Counted from the first letter of the stretch, positions 36,056 through 48,606 are shown. The stretch is DNA of 64,000 bases from Cyprinodon diabolis (GCA_030533445.1 CM060072.1:24325109-24389108); one strand, 5' to 3'. Notes: generated from the sequence alone by a model not told the origin. Numbers and translations are program-made.

Positions 36056-37602
36056 GGTAGACAGCATAGTGTCTCTAACTCCCTCCATCTTCCTTTTATT
36101 CCTTACGTTGCACACTTATTAGATGAGGGTTGGTTTGCAATATTTTAGGTCAAGCTAGTGTTGTATACAGTATGAGGAGGTTAGTTTTAGTGCTTAACCT
36201 TGACCATAGAGGTAGTTGTTCCCAACTGAAGAATAAAATCAAACTGTGCCAATCCTTATTCCAGTGAAATATTCACATCTGAAAAAAATACAATATAACT
36301 ATGGGTGAGACACATCGTTTTTGAGGCACAAATCTGCAGGGTGAATAAAGCGCTAGACTTTTTGACATCCAGAAAGTAAATTAAAGAGAGGTCAGCAGCT
36401 GTTGCTTTTAAAATCTGCATAATAAACCGTGAAGTTTCAATCTTTTCTTCATAATTCTTCACCAAACACTGTATGACGAGCTTAAACCACATTAGCATTC
36501 TAATAGTAGTACACAGCTTTTGTGTTATAAATGACAAAATGTTAAAAGATGCAGAGTGTGGTGCCATAGTATTTTTGTGTTAACCAAAGTTTAGTCTTAA
36601 GAAATAAAAGTAACAAGAAATCAAAAGTATTGATTTAAAGTAGATAAACTGACATAGAACTTATGTATTTGTACCATCACATCACATAAGCTTTTCATTG
36701 TCAACTGTATTCTTTTTTTCTATCTGAAGATGTTTGCTGTTTTTCTTTGTAGTTAGAATAAATGCTTTAAAACATTTCTGTTTAAAATAACATCAAGGTA
36801 AGTGTTTTCGCCCACCGATGCTAAAAATTCACAATTAAGTTTAAACAAGCTTAGTCCTTATGACTGTCTGAGTATCATCTGACCTATTAACTCTGAATTA
36901 GTGTTGTTTTGAGAAGAATTATTATGACTAAAGCCAACACCCAGATGGAAAAGTACAACTCAGGTTTTACTATTTTAATAAAAGAAAGTTGTCCCAGTGT
37001 GACTCAAAAAGCAGCAAGAATAAAAAGTGCCTAAACCTCATCCATTAAGCAAATCACCAAGCGTGAACAGTGTGGTTGAGGTCATGCCACATTGTCACTA
37101 TCAGATAAAGTGTGAACACTGAGTCACTCAACAATACACTGTATTTTCAAGTCACTGAACTTGCTTACCATGCTGAACTTGCCAGAGTGATTGGATAATT
37201 GTCCTGCTGCAGAGCCAAACGGTGCTTCAGCTTAAGGTCAAAAAATGATGACCAGACAATCTTCAACAACTTTTGGAGCAGAGCAGAAATCATTATTGCA
37301 TCAGTGATGGTGAATTGAACCATTAATTGAAAAAAAGAAAGAAAGAAAAAAACGCAACATGTCTGCCTTAGAATGCAACTGAAGACTGTTCATACTACAC
37401 TAGAGGTAGTCCATACGTTGACAAAAATCTCCAATTAGAACATATCCCATATTTTTTGACCCAAAAATGGTACACTAGGTCCATGTTTTTCTTTTTAGAT
37501 AATGTCTCTCACAGTCTGTAAAGTGTGAAAGACTTACCTGGGTCATTCCCTTTTTTCACTTATGTGCTTGATCTTTAGGTTGGGGCGTATTGCTTTAGCC
37601 CC
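36056..37602. other. Intronic, nothing recognised
   Basis: AT-rich; a 103-codon minus-strand frame at 36256-36567 has no recognisable domain. Confidence 0.4.
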
Positions 37603-38269
37603 TGTCACACCTTGATGATTTTAGCCAGTGTATGCCTGACATCCCAGAATCTCCTAAAACGCTGGCAAACGCTATGCATTTTTGCAATTTTGAGTGTATA
37701 CATAGTGTATTCATAATGAGTGCAAAACGTATGTCCAGTAACAGCCTAACTTATCCATAATGTACGGCAGTGTAATGTCCATGAAATGTCACAAGCCAGT
37801 GTCCTGAGGGGGGCAGCAATGCGCCCGGAGGCGCCTAGCCTGCATAAAAAGATTTCTTTGATCTCAGTATATACCTAGCTGCTGCTTACTGCCTGCCGGA
37901 AAAAAAAGAATAAATAAATAAAAAGAATCATCTCACTCACCTTCTCACTCTCCCGACAAATGGAAAAGAGTCAAATATATGAAATCATGCAGATGTTGGA
38001 GGACAGCTAGTATGTGTTCCCGTCTCAGCCTTGCCAGATTCTCCATCTCTTCTCAAATGTCTGAAATCTGGAGGAGTACTGATGTTTTCCTCCTTTGAAC
38101 CCCCTTTTATACCAAACTGCTGTCAATACACATTATACGGTAGCTGTAAGTTAGTAATACGTTCAGTGGTCGTCTGGAACACATCAGATACGTTGATGCA
38201 CAAGTTACTCAGGTTTTGGATAAGCTAGACACCACAACTTGGTGGTGTAACTTATGGCCCATGTATAAG

Positions 38270-39037
38270 CAGTGGTGTCAAAAGTACACACATTTGTTAC
38301 TTAAGTAGAAATATAGATACTGCAGTTTAAAAACACTCTGGTAAAAGTTGAAGTATCAATTTGACCTCTTTGCTCAAGTCAAAGTGAATAAGTATTTGCT
38401 CCAAAAACTACTTAAAGTATTATAGCATAAAGTAACCTTTAAAAAATTAAAAACATCCATATGCCACTTTATGAATTCAAAGTTCAATTTTTTGACTATT
38501 TCGAAACATTCTTTGAGATAGGACCAAGGATGAGGGAGGTCTTGTTGGTCTCTGTCTTCATCTCCCGATACGCTCTCACCTGTGTCCGACCTTTCAGACA
38601 TTTCGACATCTCTTTCTGAATCTGACATTATAGCATGGCATAGACAATTCACAGTTTGAAGAACACCTGCTTGCTTCTGATGATTTCCTTTGACATCAGC
38701 ACAAATTTGACAAATAGCTAACCAATCAGTGTTTGCGTTATATGACTCACCCAATTACAATAGTTTTCACTAGATGTGGATGGTGCCAATGATCTGCACT
38801 GGATGGTGCACATGACGTGAAATAAATATTTATAAACATTAAACTGAAGCCAAGAGTAACAAGTAACATTTTTTTTAAAACTGAAATGAATAGAAAGTAC
38901 AGATACTTGTGTGAAAATGTAATGAGTAGAAGTCAGAAGTAGGAGGGAAAATAAGTAATGGAGTAAAATATAGATACCTAAAAAGTGTACTTAAGTACAG
39001 TTAAAAAGTATTTGTACTTCGTTACTTGACACCTCTG
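38270..39037 (-). mobile_element. Non-autonomous hAT element nested in the TIR element
   Basis: 768 bp with termini CAGTGGTGTCAA and, inverted, CAGAGGTGTCAA. Flanking 8-mers TGTATAAG (38262-38269) and CGTATGAG (39038-39045) match at 6 of 8 positions, consistent with an aged hAT target duplication. Subterminal sequence is rich in AAGTA/TACTT motifs. It retains only the first part of a transposase frame on the minus strand. Confidence 0.8.
38374..38628 (-). pseudogene. Truncated hAT transposase N-terminus
   Basis: From ATG at 38628 the frame reads MSDSERDVEMSERSDTGES, an acidic start, followed by LPHPWSYLKECFEIV. The HPWxYL..xF motif recalls the region just before the BED finger in fish hAT transposases. 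The finger and the catalytic domain are absent: the frame runs into non-homologous sequence after about residue 60. The element is therefore an internal-deletion derivative of an autonomous hAT. Confidence 0.55.
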
Positions 39038-39246
39038 CGTATGAGCATATGCTGGCATACATCAAGGCATACAGCAAGTATGTTGAAACATACCTGCCGT
39101 ATATCGAAGTGTGACACCAGGCTTCCACATGCTCATAACCTATACAAAACATACCCATAACTTATCCAACATATGCCAGCGTTTTGTTTTTTTTACAGAT
39201 TTTTCATACGTCAGGCATACACTGTCTAAATCTTCAAGGTGTGACA

Positions 39247-40791
39247 TTGAGTTAAAAGAGATTTCTTGACATACTTGTTATTAAATAAGGTCTCATGAAA
39301 TGATATCCAGATTCTCCTTGTCTGGCAGCATTCAATCCTGGGTTTGGTCAGTAAGTTGTAGCAACATCTTTGGTCAATTGAGGTACATTTATGTCTAAAA
39401 GAGGAAAGCAGATCACAGCTGCTTTGGATTGCTTTTTTGCTCTATTGAAATAAATGGCTTGGTAACGTTTTTTGTATTTACTTGGATTATCTCTGTCATG
39501 TATATATAATTAATTAATCCCAGATAGGAAAAAAAAAGAAAAAAATGAGAGGGGGCATAGAGCCACTTTTTTCCTAACTGAATTATATTCGTATTAATTT
39601 ATCTTCTAATTCTAAACCTGACAGCTGCAGTTTGCTTCTTACTGTTCCAGGGCTCTGAAACAAAAACATCCTGAACTAAGACACAATCAGTCATGTCTCT
39701 TTTTAAATTAACTCTTTCACTACGGATGTAGTCCCTAACTATGCATATAACCAATGAACATGAATCTCTTCATTTTCTTTACCTGCTTCTGAATACAGTC
39801 ATCGAATGGGGTTGACTCAAGTGCCTAAGTCACATAAACAGGGTAGAGGAGGTTAAATAAAAAGAATAATCTGAAAAACATGTAAGGTAAATAATATTTC
39901 CTATAATGTGGTGGCAGGATTGGACTATATCTATGTATAAATATGCATTAATCTAAATCATTCATGTTGTCATTAACTCTGAGCAGCTCTTTTGTTCCTT
40001 CTTATAAAAAGCCTGAACAAAGCACAATGATGCATCCTCCAGAAATTGACTGAATAAGAATTTTTAAAGCCGATACAAATTCTTTACATAACAGAAATGA
40101 GAAAATAGAAATAAATGTTGCACAAGTCTCAATTTAAACAAAAAATCTATCATAACATTTACAATGGATTACTAATGATGGGAGCGGCAATGCATGTATA
40201 ATTAATGTAATCTCAAGAAATGGCTGCTGGATGCTCAAATGAGTCTTCAAATGCATGCATGTATTTGCTGATGCCGCCTCAAAAAAAAAAATGCATAATT
40301 GGCCCAAAATATCAGCCTTTCGATGTATTGGTCTTTTTTTTAGCCACCACCATGCTTCACAATTGAGACAGTGCTGGGTTTGTTTTCTGCATCAGGAATC
40401 TTGTTCAAAGAACGTACCAAAGTGGGGTAAAAAGTAGTGATCGTCAGTTCAAACAGTGAACTTAGTTAGCTATAAAGTCCACTATAGTCCCTGCTCTAAT
40501 GTATATAGTGATTGAGGGATTTAGGGGTTAGGGCGGACGTTCGGCACAGTAAGCTTGAATGAGCAATGACAATAGCAACTTTTAAACAGAGTGTGCACGA
40601 GGAGAAATAGACTCATGCATGCTCTCGCGCGTGTTTAATAGGCGTTCACTCTCAGGAGCAGGTATAGGGTTGTGCCTTTGCACTTTTTTTTTATTGTAGA
40701 AAATTTGCCAAAATCCTCCACAATACCTTTAACAGTTTTCCTGTTGCACTCTAGATTTGAGCAGCTTATCCAAAGTTCCATCTTATAGTTT
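39247..40791. other. Intronic, with a Tc1 relic
   Basis: AT-rich without genes except the relic listed at 40320-40400. Confidence 0.4.
40320..40400 (-). pseudogene. Tc1-like transposase relic (KHGGG motif)
   Basis: The minus strand reads TVSIVKHGGG at about 40342-40372, the glycine-rich motif of Tc1 transposases (VKHGGGxIM). Flanking sequence is too decayed to set ends. Confidence 0.5.
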
Positions 40792-40857
40792 CTCTGGTTG
40801 ATAATCACCTTTCCTGATTATCAACCAGAGATAATCAGGAAAGGTGATTATCTCTGG
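40792..40857. repeat. Overlapping perfect inverted repeats (hairpin cluster)
   Basis: Three perfect, overlapping palindromes, each with a 7-nt loop. One has 16-bp arms 40792-40807 and 40815-40830. One has 23-bp arms 40800-40822 and 40830-40852. One has 13-bp arms 40825-40837 and 40845-40857. No mismatch in any arm. Such patterns arise by template switching during replication. Confidence 0.95.
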
Positions 40858-41860
40858 ATAACCTCTGCAAAAACTGAAAATGTAAGTAAGTCCATTTTTC
40901 TTGAAATAAGTGTATTTGTCCCCTGATTTCTGCAGATAAGCAAGATGATTTGACAATAGAATTTGATTTTTTAACTTTAAAATAAAAAAGAAACCAACTT
41001 TATCATATTTCAATTTCATAGTATCTATCTTACTTTAAGATAAAACATTAGACAAATCACTTATATTGAACAATCTGTACTTATTCCATCAGTTTTACCA
41101 TATTTTAATTTATGGAAAAATGCCATTTCTCACTAGCTACAGTATGCAGTTTTTTATGCTATTTTCTTTTCATTTCTAAGAAAACTCTGATCTGTAGGCT
41201 GTTTCTTGTTCTTCATTGTGTTGTTTGTTGACTACTGTTCTCTAACAAACCTTTAAGGCTTTCAAAGAACAGCTGGATTTATACTTGTACTTTGAGGTGT
41301 CGGAGTTAAGTGGGCTGAAAGGCAAACCAGATTCTTCTGATTTTTGATTTGTAATATATGCTTTTAACTGGTCTATCACATCAAATCTAAGAGAAATGCA
41401 CAAAAGTTAGTAAAATTACAAATTTTGTAAGAGTTCTAAGGTTGTTAAAACCTTCACAATTGATTATAAATCCCTTTGCACCTGTATTTATCAAAAGCAA
41501 TTTCTGGAAGGTTATGGATTTATCCCCAATAAGTCTGGGAAGGGTTATGAAAATATATGGAGATTTTCTAAATGGTCTGATGATGGCACCCTTTAAGTTT
41601 AAGGGTGACAATGTTTCAGTGAAGAGGCATAAGAACAAGTGTTGGCAAAGAAAATACTACTGAAGGTTGAATCACTGTCTGTATGACTCCTTTCCTTGTC
41701 CCTCCCTCACTTACCAGTGGTGGCAAAGATATTTTATGAGTCACGATTAGAGCAGACTGGTCATCCTGTCTTTTTAGACTATTGCCTTTAACACATCCAG
41801 CACCAACTACTCTGGCTTCCAGGGAAACTCTCTATTTGTCTGGTACGACCCCCACCCCGC
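40858..41860. other. Intronic, nothing recognised
   Basis: AT-rich. Frames at 41387-41663 on both strands lack a domain. Confidence 0.4.
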
Positions 41861-42060
41861 GTGCACACACACACTCACACACACACACACACACACACAC
41901 ACCCTCTGTCTTCCTGTCTACCCTCTCTCCCCCCCCCCTCTTTTTTTATTTCCTCTTCCCCTTCCCCAGCCTCTCAGCCCCCCCCCCCTCTCTTTCTCCC
42001 CATCCCTCTCCTCCTTTACTGCGGGTGTCTGGGAGGCTGTTTTTCCTCTGTCTCTTGCTC
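41861..42060 (+). repeat. (CA)n and pyrimidine-rich tract
   Basis: A (CA)n run at 41863-41902 is followed by about 150 bp of C/T-rich sequence with C8 and T7 runs. The composition resembles the tract before dlg4 exon 1. Confidence 0.85.
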
Positions 42061-42106
42061 ATGAAGGGCCGCACTAAGCTCCCTTCTCTCTGCCCGTGTG
42101 TGGTAG
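42061..42106 (+). other. Candidate short exon MKGRTKLPSLCPCV (speculative)
   Basis: After the pyrimidine tract an ATG opens MKGRTKLPSLCPCV and meets two possible donors: GTG|GTAGGT at 42103 (phase 0) and TAG|GTAAAA at 42107 (phase 1). The phase-0 donor would join in frame to dlg4 exon 2. A Cys-X-Cys pair (residues 11 and 13) echoes the palmitoylated CLC of the normal first exon. Against it: the start context is weak (C at -3), and I know of no such isoform. Confidence 0.25.
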
Positions 42107-42108
42107 GT

Positions 42109-43199
42109 AAAAACACCTCTGCGTTTGTGTCATTTTTCCTCCTTCCATCTCTCATTTGCTGCCTCTGTTTCGCATGTTAGCTCCAAGTCTGCTAGTCGCT
42201 CTGGCAGGTTTAGGGAAGCCTAGTATCTACATCAGACAGCGTTGCATCGAACATGCCTGTAATCTGCTCCTGTGTCATAGATACGTGTGAAATAAGTGCG
42301 TAAGGACTCTGGTTTTGCTATCATTTTACATATGCTGTTTTAATGTTAAATCATCCACTTGGATTATTGCATATAATAATGGCCTGGCACATGTGCTGGT
42401 GTTTAAGGGCACATGATCAAAACAGCATATAGAGAGAAACTCTGCTTGACTTGTTGAATGTAACACTAAAGATTTGCAGTTTTTATTCTGCTATAGAGCT
42501 GCATATTTGATTATAATCTATACTTATATGCATCTGCATCTTTTTGAGGACACAAGGACACTGAACTAGTGTCCTAATAAGATAATAGAAATCTATAAAA
42601 ATGTAATCATTATTATTATTAAAATCATGCTAGGCTTTTATTCATTTTCAGCTTTTTAAAACATATTGTATGAATTGCCAAAATTAAGAAAGAGAAGGAA
42701 TTCCATTTATTGCCCAGTTGGTATGAGCTAAGACAAAATGAGAAGCCTCATTTCTGGCCATCTTGAATCAAATCTGACTAGACATCTGTTATAATATAGT
42801 GGATTTTTAAGTGTGTGGTTTTGTAGTTGGTTGAAACGTTTTCCAGGCAGCTTAGTTGTAGTTTTTGTACACTAAATTTTGGAATTAGTGTGTCTAAAGT
42901 TTGAGAGAAATTAACTTTCTATTCCCTTAATGGTAAAACTCAGTATGTTATACAACCTACTTTAGGTAATTGCTTACTAGGTATGGTTTGTGCCATTTGA
43001 GTACAGTGAACTGATTTTCATGTGTAAGAAACCAAGTTTTAGGTGCTATGATCTCCGAGACATAAGGATTTATCCTCGTGGAAGTAGCCATGAGAGGATG
43101 GGTAAATGATAGTCATAAGATGCTGGACCTAGTAAGCAGCAATAATTGGATAGGCAGTGGTGTTTAGAGTTAGTTTGACATATGTATAAGAGCCTTTTG
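42109..43199. other. Intronic, nothing recognised
   Basis: AT-rich sequence without coding or repeat signals I can name. Confidence 0.4.
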
Positions 43200-43758
43200 T
43201 GTATTGGATATGGACAGATACAGGTTTTTTAAGGCCAATGTCAATACTGATTATATTGATCTCAGTCTAACCGATCCCCAATAGTACCCCCTATATTCTT
43301 AGACTTGTTCTTAGTGCCAGTATTTCTTTTTCTTCCTCCATTTACATAATAAAATTGATATAGTCATAAGAAATGTTACAAAATCTTAATTTAAACCGAA
43401 AAAAAGCATTTAGTTATAAATCAAAGTAAACATTCAAAACGGTGGAGGGAGTGGCGAAGCTTTCACTTCCTGTGATTCCAAGACCTGGCTGCTGAATGCA
43501 CCCAAACTTTCCTTGCCTTGACTTCCTTTTGCTTACCAGAAAGTTGTTGTACCCCCTCAATCTCTAACCCTGCTCCAACCTTTTCAACAGTTGGACAAAC
43601 AAGCAGTAAATAAATATTGCTATACTATGCAATGGTTTAAGAATCACTGCACTATTGAATCAGCCAGCCAATGCATATATCAATCGATACCGCATCGGAA
43701 AAAATATTAAAACAGTAAAATAATGGGTCGGCTGATTTATCGGTCTAGTTCTACTGTG
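43200..43758 (+). repeat. Interspersed repeat, copy 1 of an inverted pair
   Basis: Colinear with the complement of 46955-47567. Shared blocks include CAGGTTTTTTAAGGCCAATG, CAGTCTAAC, GATCCCCAATA, TTTTTCTTCCTCCATTT, GTGGAGGGAGTGGC, CAGAAAGTTGTTGT, AACCTTTTCAACAGTTGGAC and GAATCACTGC. Ends carry ATCGG/CCGAT-type motifs. No open frame or family name. Confidence 0.8.
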
Positions 43759-44941
43759 TAACCTTTCAAAAAAGGCAACTTTTGGTGGTTCCTGCCCTTA
43801 GCACCACTGCTTTTTTTCCTTAATTTTTTAAAGCTGAAAACTAAAGTTCTGGAAGGCATTGATGCAGTGAAGTTCAATAAAAAGTACAAAAACCAGGCTC
43901 AGTATTTTTTAGCAACACAGTCTAGAGGCCACAAAATGTGGCTTCTAGCTCCGCATTAACTACACTTGCATAACGCTAAGGCATAGAACAGATTCTCTGA
44001 TGATGCCCAGGGCAACTGCCGATATGATCCATATCAAAATCTGTAGCTGTTTCCCTCGTCAGTAAGGCACCACAACGAGCATCTAAGTGGATCTAAGTTT
44101 ATTTTTTCTTTATATAAAATTTTGGACTCAGCATCTAAAAGTTCAATTGTTAACTGAAAATATTTGGGCCATTCAATGTTTTTCTAGTCGTTATTCTCTA
44201 GTTTTGGTGAGCCTGTGTAAATGTAAGCTAAGGTAGCTCCTGTTCCTTTTCTAACATTTCTTTAAATCTCATGTGTGTTTTGTTTTTTTACTGTTTCTGT
44301 GCATCCTCTGTAGCCATATGAAGAGGTTGTATGTGAAAATGCGTGAAGATCCACATTTTATAAATAGCTCAGATCTGCCCATCTGCCACCAACAGCCCTA
44401 CCATGTTTAAACTCAAATTATTTTTCTTTCTCATTTTAAACCTTGCTTTGACCTTAACCACATTGTTTTTTTTTTTTTTTTCTTCCATCATATCTAGATC
44501 TCAAGTTTGAGGATTTTTTTTGCATCATTTGGGTTTTATATTTGAAATATATCAGTTTGTGGGTTTTTCAGTAATGAAATTTAAAAGCTTAATTCCATTG
44601 TTCTGAGATTTCTAATTCTTTCTTGGTTTTTATTTAATGAATGTAGGTCAAAATTTTCAATTCAGTGCTAAACCTTAGTTTGTGATTTAAATAGATTGAT
44701 TTCATCTCCTGTTATAACCCTTCTATTTTCATCAGTAATCTAGCTCTACCGTTTAGTCCCTCACCGAGCAGTAGCTGTTATGATTGTGACATTCTTTTCT
44801 ATGCGCCTCCTGTATTTATCCCTGCAAAAAAGATGTTCTTTATTCAAATTCCAATAATTTTTAAGATTAATATTTCGCACTGTGGAATCCCTTTTTATAG
44901 GCTAGGATACCCTTTTAGTTATAAGCTCAGAGCAGGGAACA
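43759..44941. other. Intronic, nothing recognised
   Basis: T-rich; a T18 run near 44466. No gene or defined repeat. Confidence 0.4.
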
Positions 44942-44946
44942 CAAAT

Positions 44947-45655
44947 TGTCATGATGGGTTTAGGTTCTTAGCCCATATGCAGAACACAACGGAGGCTGGG
45001 TAAAAGTTAAACAAGGTTTATTGAATGTTTCACAATCATGAGACAATGTACTGGGTCAGGAGCTGGTCCGGGCTGGTTCACAGAAGTCTGCCGAGAAGAT
45101 AGTTTGATTAGAAGGCAGGCTGATGAGAATGAGTCTTTGATAATTCAGGATAATACCTTGACTGAATCCGGGCTTCTCTTTGAGAGAGAGGGAACCGTTG
45201 GGTCCAGAGACTGTTTGTTCAGCAGAGTTCAAGAGCAGCTGCAGCGTCTAGCTTCTGACTTTAATGGCAGACCTTGATCAGAGTTTCCAGCTCTTAACTA
45301 AGAGCAGCAGGGGAATCCACATAGGAATCTTCAGGTTTGGCTCTCCAGGGCAGATTGGCAGGTTAAGCTCATCCAGAGCTTCAGGCTAGAGACAGGTTTC
45401 CTGTGAGGCAAAAACAGAAGAGAGCTGGAATCTGATCTCTCTCCAGAGACAGCTAAGATTCTTTTAGTTTCAAGGCTCAGGTCGCTAACCAAACTAAGGT
45501 CAACACTGCGGCGTCAAAGCAAGGTCTGGCAGCTGTTTATAAAGGGCAGGTCTCCTGATGAGTAGATACGTCTCAGGTGTGCTGGAAGACTCCAGCTCCA
45601 GGAGACCCACGGCGCACTCTGCTGGAGGAAGGTGGTACAGCTCCAGATCCCAACA
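44947..45655 (-). mobile_element. Solo LTR, Tf1/sushi-type gypsy family, minus orientation
   Basis: 709 bp bounded by a perfect target duplication CAAAT (44942-44946 and 45656-45660). It matches the 5' LTR at 48607-49317 along its whole length, reversed. Conserved here are a TATA box (TTTATAAA, about 45537-45544) and, about 20-30 bp downstream on the minus strand, ACGCCGCAGTGTT, as well as the polyadenylation AATAAA (about 45020). Confidence 0.95.
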
Positions 45656-45660
45656 CAAAT

Positions 45661-46954
45661 ATTGTTCTAATAGCTCAGCAGCATGTTCTCACCCTAAATC
45701 CTTATTTCAAAAAGCAAACAACACAAAAAATCATTTAAAATCATTGATTAGCACTGGAACAGTTCGCTAGCATTTGATTTGCCAAAGGAAGGCTGTTTAC
45801 ACAACCTAGTGCAAATCCAGCCTGAAGTCTTTCTTCTTCTTGTATGCATCTTTCCCACCTTTTTTCTCACTCAGTTAAAAAAAAAGACTGTTAAGTTAAC
45901 CAGTTTAATTAAATTGAGTGTTGGTAGTATGCTTGTTTAACTAGTGTGCCTTTTCATTGCCCTGTGACAGACTGGCAACCTGTCTATGGACTCTCTTTCA
46001 TCCCTTTCGAGAAAAACTGGCTCATAGCTCGTCTGCTTAACTATTTCTTTCCAAGAAATAGCCACCTTTGGAGCTAGTTTTCCATTAACCATCTATTACA
46101 TAGAAAGTATTAATAGATCTGTGCTTTTATGTTCCTTTTGTTTGTTTTCTACTACCTCCTTGAACCCCAGTCGGCCAGTTAAAATGGAGTTTTTCCTCTC
46201 CACAGTCGGAGTGAAGAATTGCTGCAGAGTCAGTTACACTATGCCAGAGGAGATCTACTCTCACTACGTGTTCATTCAGGAGATGCACGTCCTACAAAGT
46301 CAATCACTCTATGCAGTCATCTGGGTTTAGTTGGAAATGTTTTAACTGATCTGAAAGTTTAATCTGATCAAAATGTTGCTTTAATGTCCCTTGACCGAAT
46401 TCAATAGAATTAAAACTTTCCCCCAGCCTCTCATCACCCCAAATAGTGAGTTTGATCTTTGTGTTGAACTTCACTGCATTGATGCCCTCCAGAACATTAG
46501 TTTTCAGTTGAAGGAACGAGTCATTGGTTCCAAGTGCACAAACCACTAAAAGTTTCTTTTTTTAAAAGCAGGGGTCTTTAATGTTTTCCAGGACAAGGAC
46601 CCCCAAAATGATGGCAAGATGGAGCGGGGACCCCCTCATTTTATATATATATATGAAATTGTGTTATATCAAACTGGTCCTATAGTCACTCTATTACAGT
46701 CATGTATCAAAAGTAATTTTGCCCTGATTCCTCTTTGATGGGACAGGTGTTGTGAATGAAACGGTGCCCAGCTTGCAAGAGCTCCTGTGTGTTGTTGAAT
46801 GTGTGCATTGATGACTTAAAGACATCTTCTGCATCCATTTATCTGTTCAGTACAGGGTGTTGAATTCTTGTTAAGTTGTATTTAAAGAAATTTCCATTAG
46901 TGGAAAAAATTGCAGAGGGTAATATAAAAAAGTCTAATCAATTGAAAACTTTTA
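45661..46954. other. Intronic, with two repeat-like phrases
   Basis: CCCTGTGACAGACTGGCAAC (from 45960) resembles the 3' region of fish LINE/SINE families. CAGGGGTCTTTAATGTTTTC with GGACCCCC (46569-46635) resembles a hAT-type repeat end. Neither can be delimited. Confidence 0.35.
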
Positions 46955-47567
46955 AAGGACAGATACATCAGCCAACAGATGTCTTTATTTTCTTATATCT
47001 GATGTGGTATTGGCTGATATATGCATTGGTTGGCTGATTCAATAGCGCAGTGATTCTCAAACTGTTGCATGGTAGAATAAACAGAACAAACTTAAAATGC
47101 AATTTAATGTGGTAGTTTTAGCAAACTATGGTTTATTGTAATGTTTATAGCAATATTTAATTTATTGGTTGTTTGTCCAACTGTTGAAAAGGTTGGGACA
47201 GGGTCAGAGGTCAAGGTGGAACAACAACTTTCTGGTAAACAAAGGCAAGGTTTCGTTGGATTCAGCAGCCAGGCATTGGAATCAGGGGAAGTATATGCTT
47301 TGCCACTCCCTCCACTGTTGTTAATGTATAATTTCATTCATAACTAAATGTTTTTGTTTTGTTTAAATTAAGATTGTGTAATATTTGGTATTACTGTGTC
47401 ATTTTTTATTATGCAAATGGAGGAAGAAAAAGCAATTGTGTTACTAAGAACGAGCCCAAGAATATCGGCAGCATATATTGGGGATCAGTTAGACTGATGT
47501 GAAAATAATCGGTATTGGCATTGGCCTTAAAAAACCTGTACAGTATCTTTCCGTATCCAGTAAACAG
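46955..47567 (-). repeat. Interspersed repeat, copy 2 of an inverted pair
   Basis: Reverse-orientation partner of 43200-43758, with about 60 extra bases internally. The frames at 47104-47347 on both strands are within the repeat and not protein-like. Confidence 0.8.
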
Positions 47568-48601
47568 GGGGTGGGCTTATTTCAGTGGCCATTGGGTGAG
47601 AGGCTGGGGACAAATTTTAATTATATTTCAGTCATCCCCTGGAAGGACCAGTTGGCACATTGGATGGGTGGGTGATTCAGTGACCAAAAGAACAATTTTG
47701 GAGCAGTTACTGGCAGTCCTTAAAATCCTTTTTATTTATCTAAACTTTTAATTACTTCTTGTTTCCCTGGATTAAACATATTATGTCACATAAAGAGTAG
47801 CCTCAATTACCTCTCTTCAAAATAGAAATAAAGAGAAACACATTTTTTCAGTGGATTATACTGCTGCATAAAAGAAAGATCAATTTTTAAAAACTTTTTA
47901 ACGCATAAAACGTAGATAGGTATATTATATAGAGGGCAGCATAAAAATTCTTAGCCAACCTAAGAGCTAAAGCATCAACCTATTTGAGTTTTAAATGTCT
48001 TGTTGTTAGCTGATATAGCTGTTGTTATAATGTAGATATTTAAATGAGATAAATAAAGACATTTTTTTTAGATATTGTTTTAATTTTGTGTAACTCACTA
48101 AATTAAGCAGTCTATATCTCACAAAGTGAAAGATGAAGCATGATGATGAAGGAATGGAGATACTTTGATTACCTATCTTGAGAAACAACATCTGACCCAA
48201 CAATACTTTATTGGTGAGATAAAGAAAAGCTAATTTCTTTAACTTGTTATCTGTACTAATTTCCCCCAATACAAGGTTCCTTCAAAAATGCCTTTATAGA
48301 GAGAAAATTATGAGAGTTTGTATAAAAAAATGTAACCTTGATTAGGTTTTGGATTTGATGTTTGGATCCCTATTGGATCCAAGCAAAGAAAATAGGCAAA
48401 TGTCAGTTTAAGTGTCCATGAGTTCGCATTTCCTATGGAAAGGATATATTTTGCGCTATTATTGACGAGGGGTTCAAAAGGAAATGCACATCAACCATAG
48501 GCTGTTGAAATGCATTACTTAACATTTAAATGATGCCAGCTATTTTTTTTTTTTTTTTTGGACGGCTGGCCTATAACCTTATACTAAAGCCTCATTTTCT
48601 A
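47568..48601. other. Intronic, nothing recognised
   Basis: AT-rich with a T17 run at about 48543. No gene. Confidence 0.4.
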
Positions 48602-48606
48602 GCTAT

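Larger units (their letters stand above)
37603..39246. mobile_element. TIR element, superfamily unknown, split by a nested hAT
   Basis: Imperfect inverted repeats of about 37-38 bp bound it: left 37603-37640, beginning TGTCACACCTTGATGA, and right 39210-39246, whose complement begins TGTCACACCTTGAAGA; both end CAGTGTATGCCTGAC. The right half is rich in CATAC/GCATAC motifs, as in subterminal binding sites. Without the nested hAT it would be about 870 bp. No transposase is seen, so it is non-autonomous. I could not identify a clear target duplication, so the superfamily stays open. Confidence 0.65.

Noticed and set aside
41782..42180. 132-codon frame spanning (CA)n and CT-rich tract
   Set aside because: Low-complexity His-Thr and Pro-Ser runs from simple repeats.
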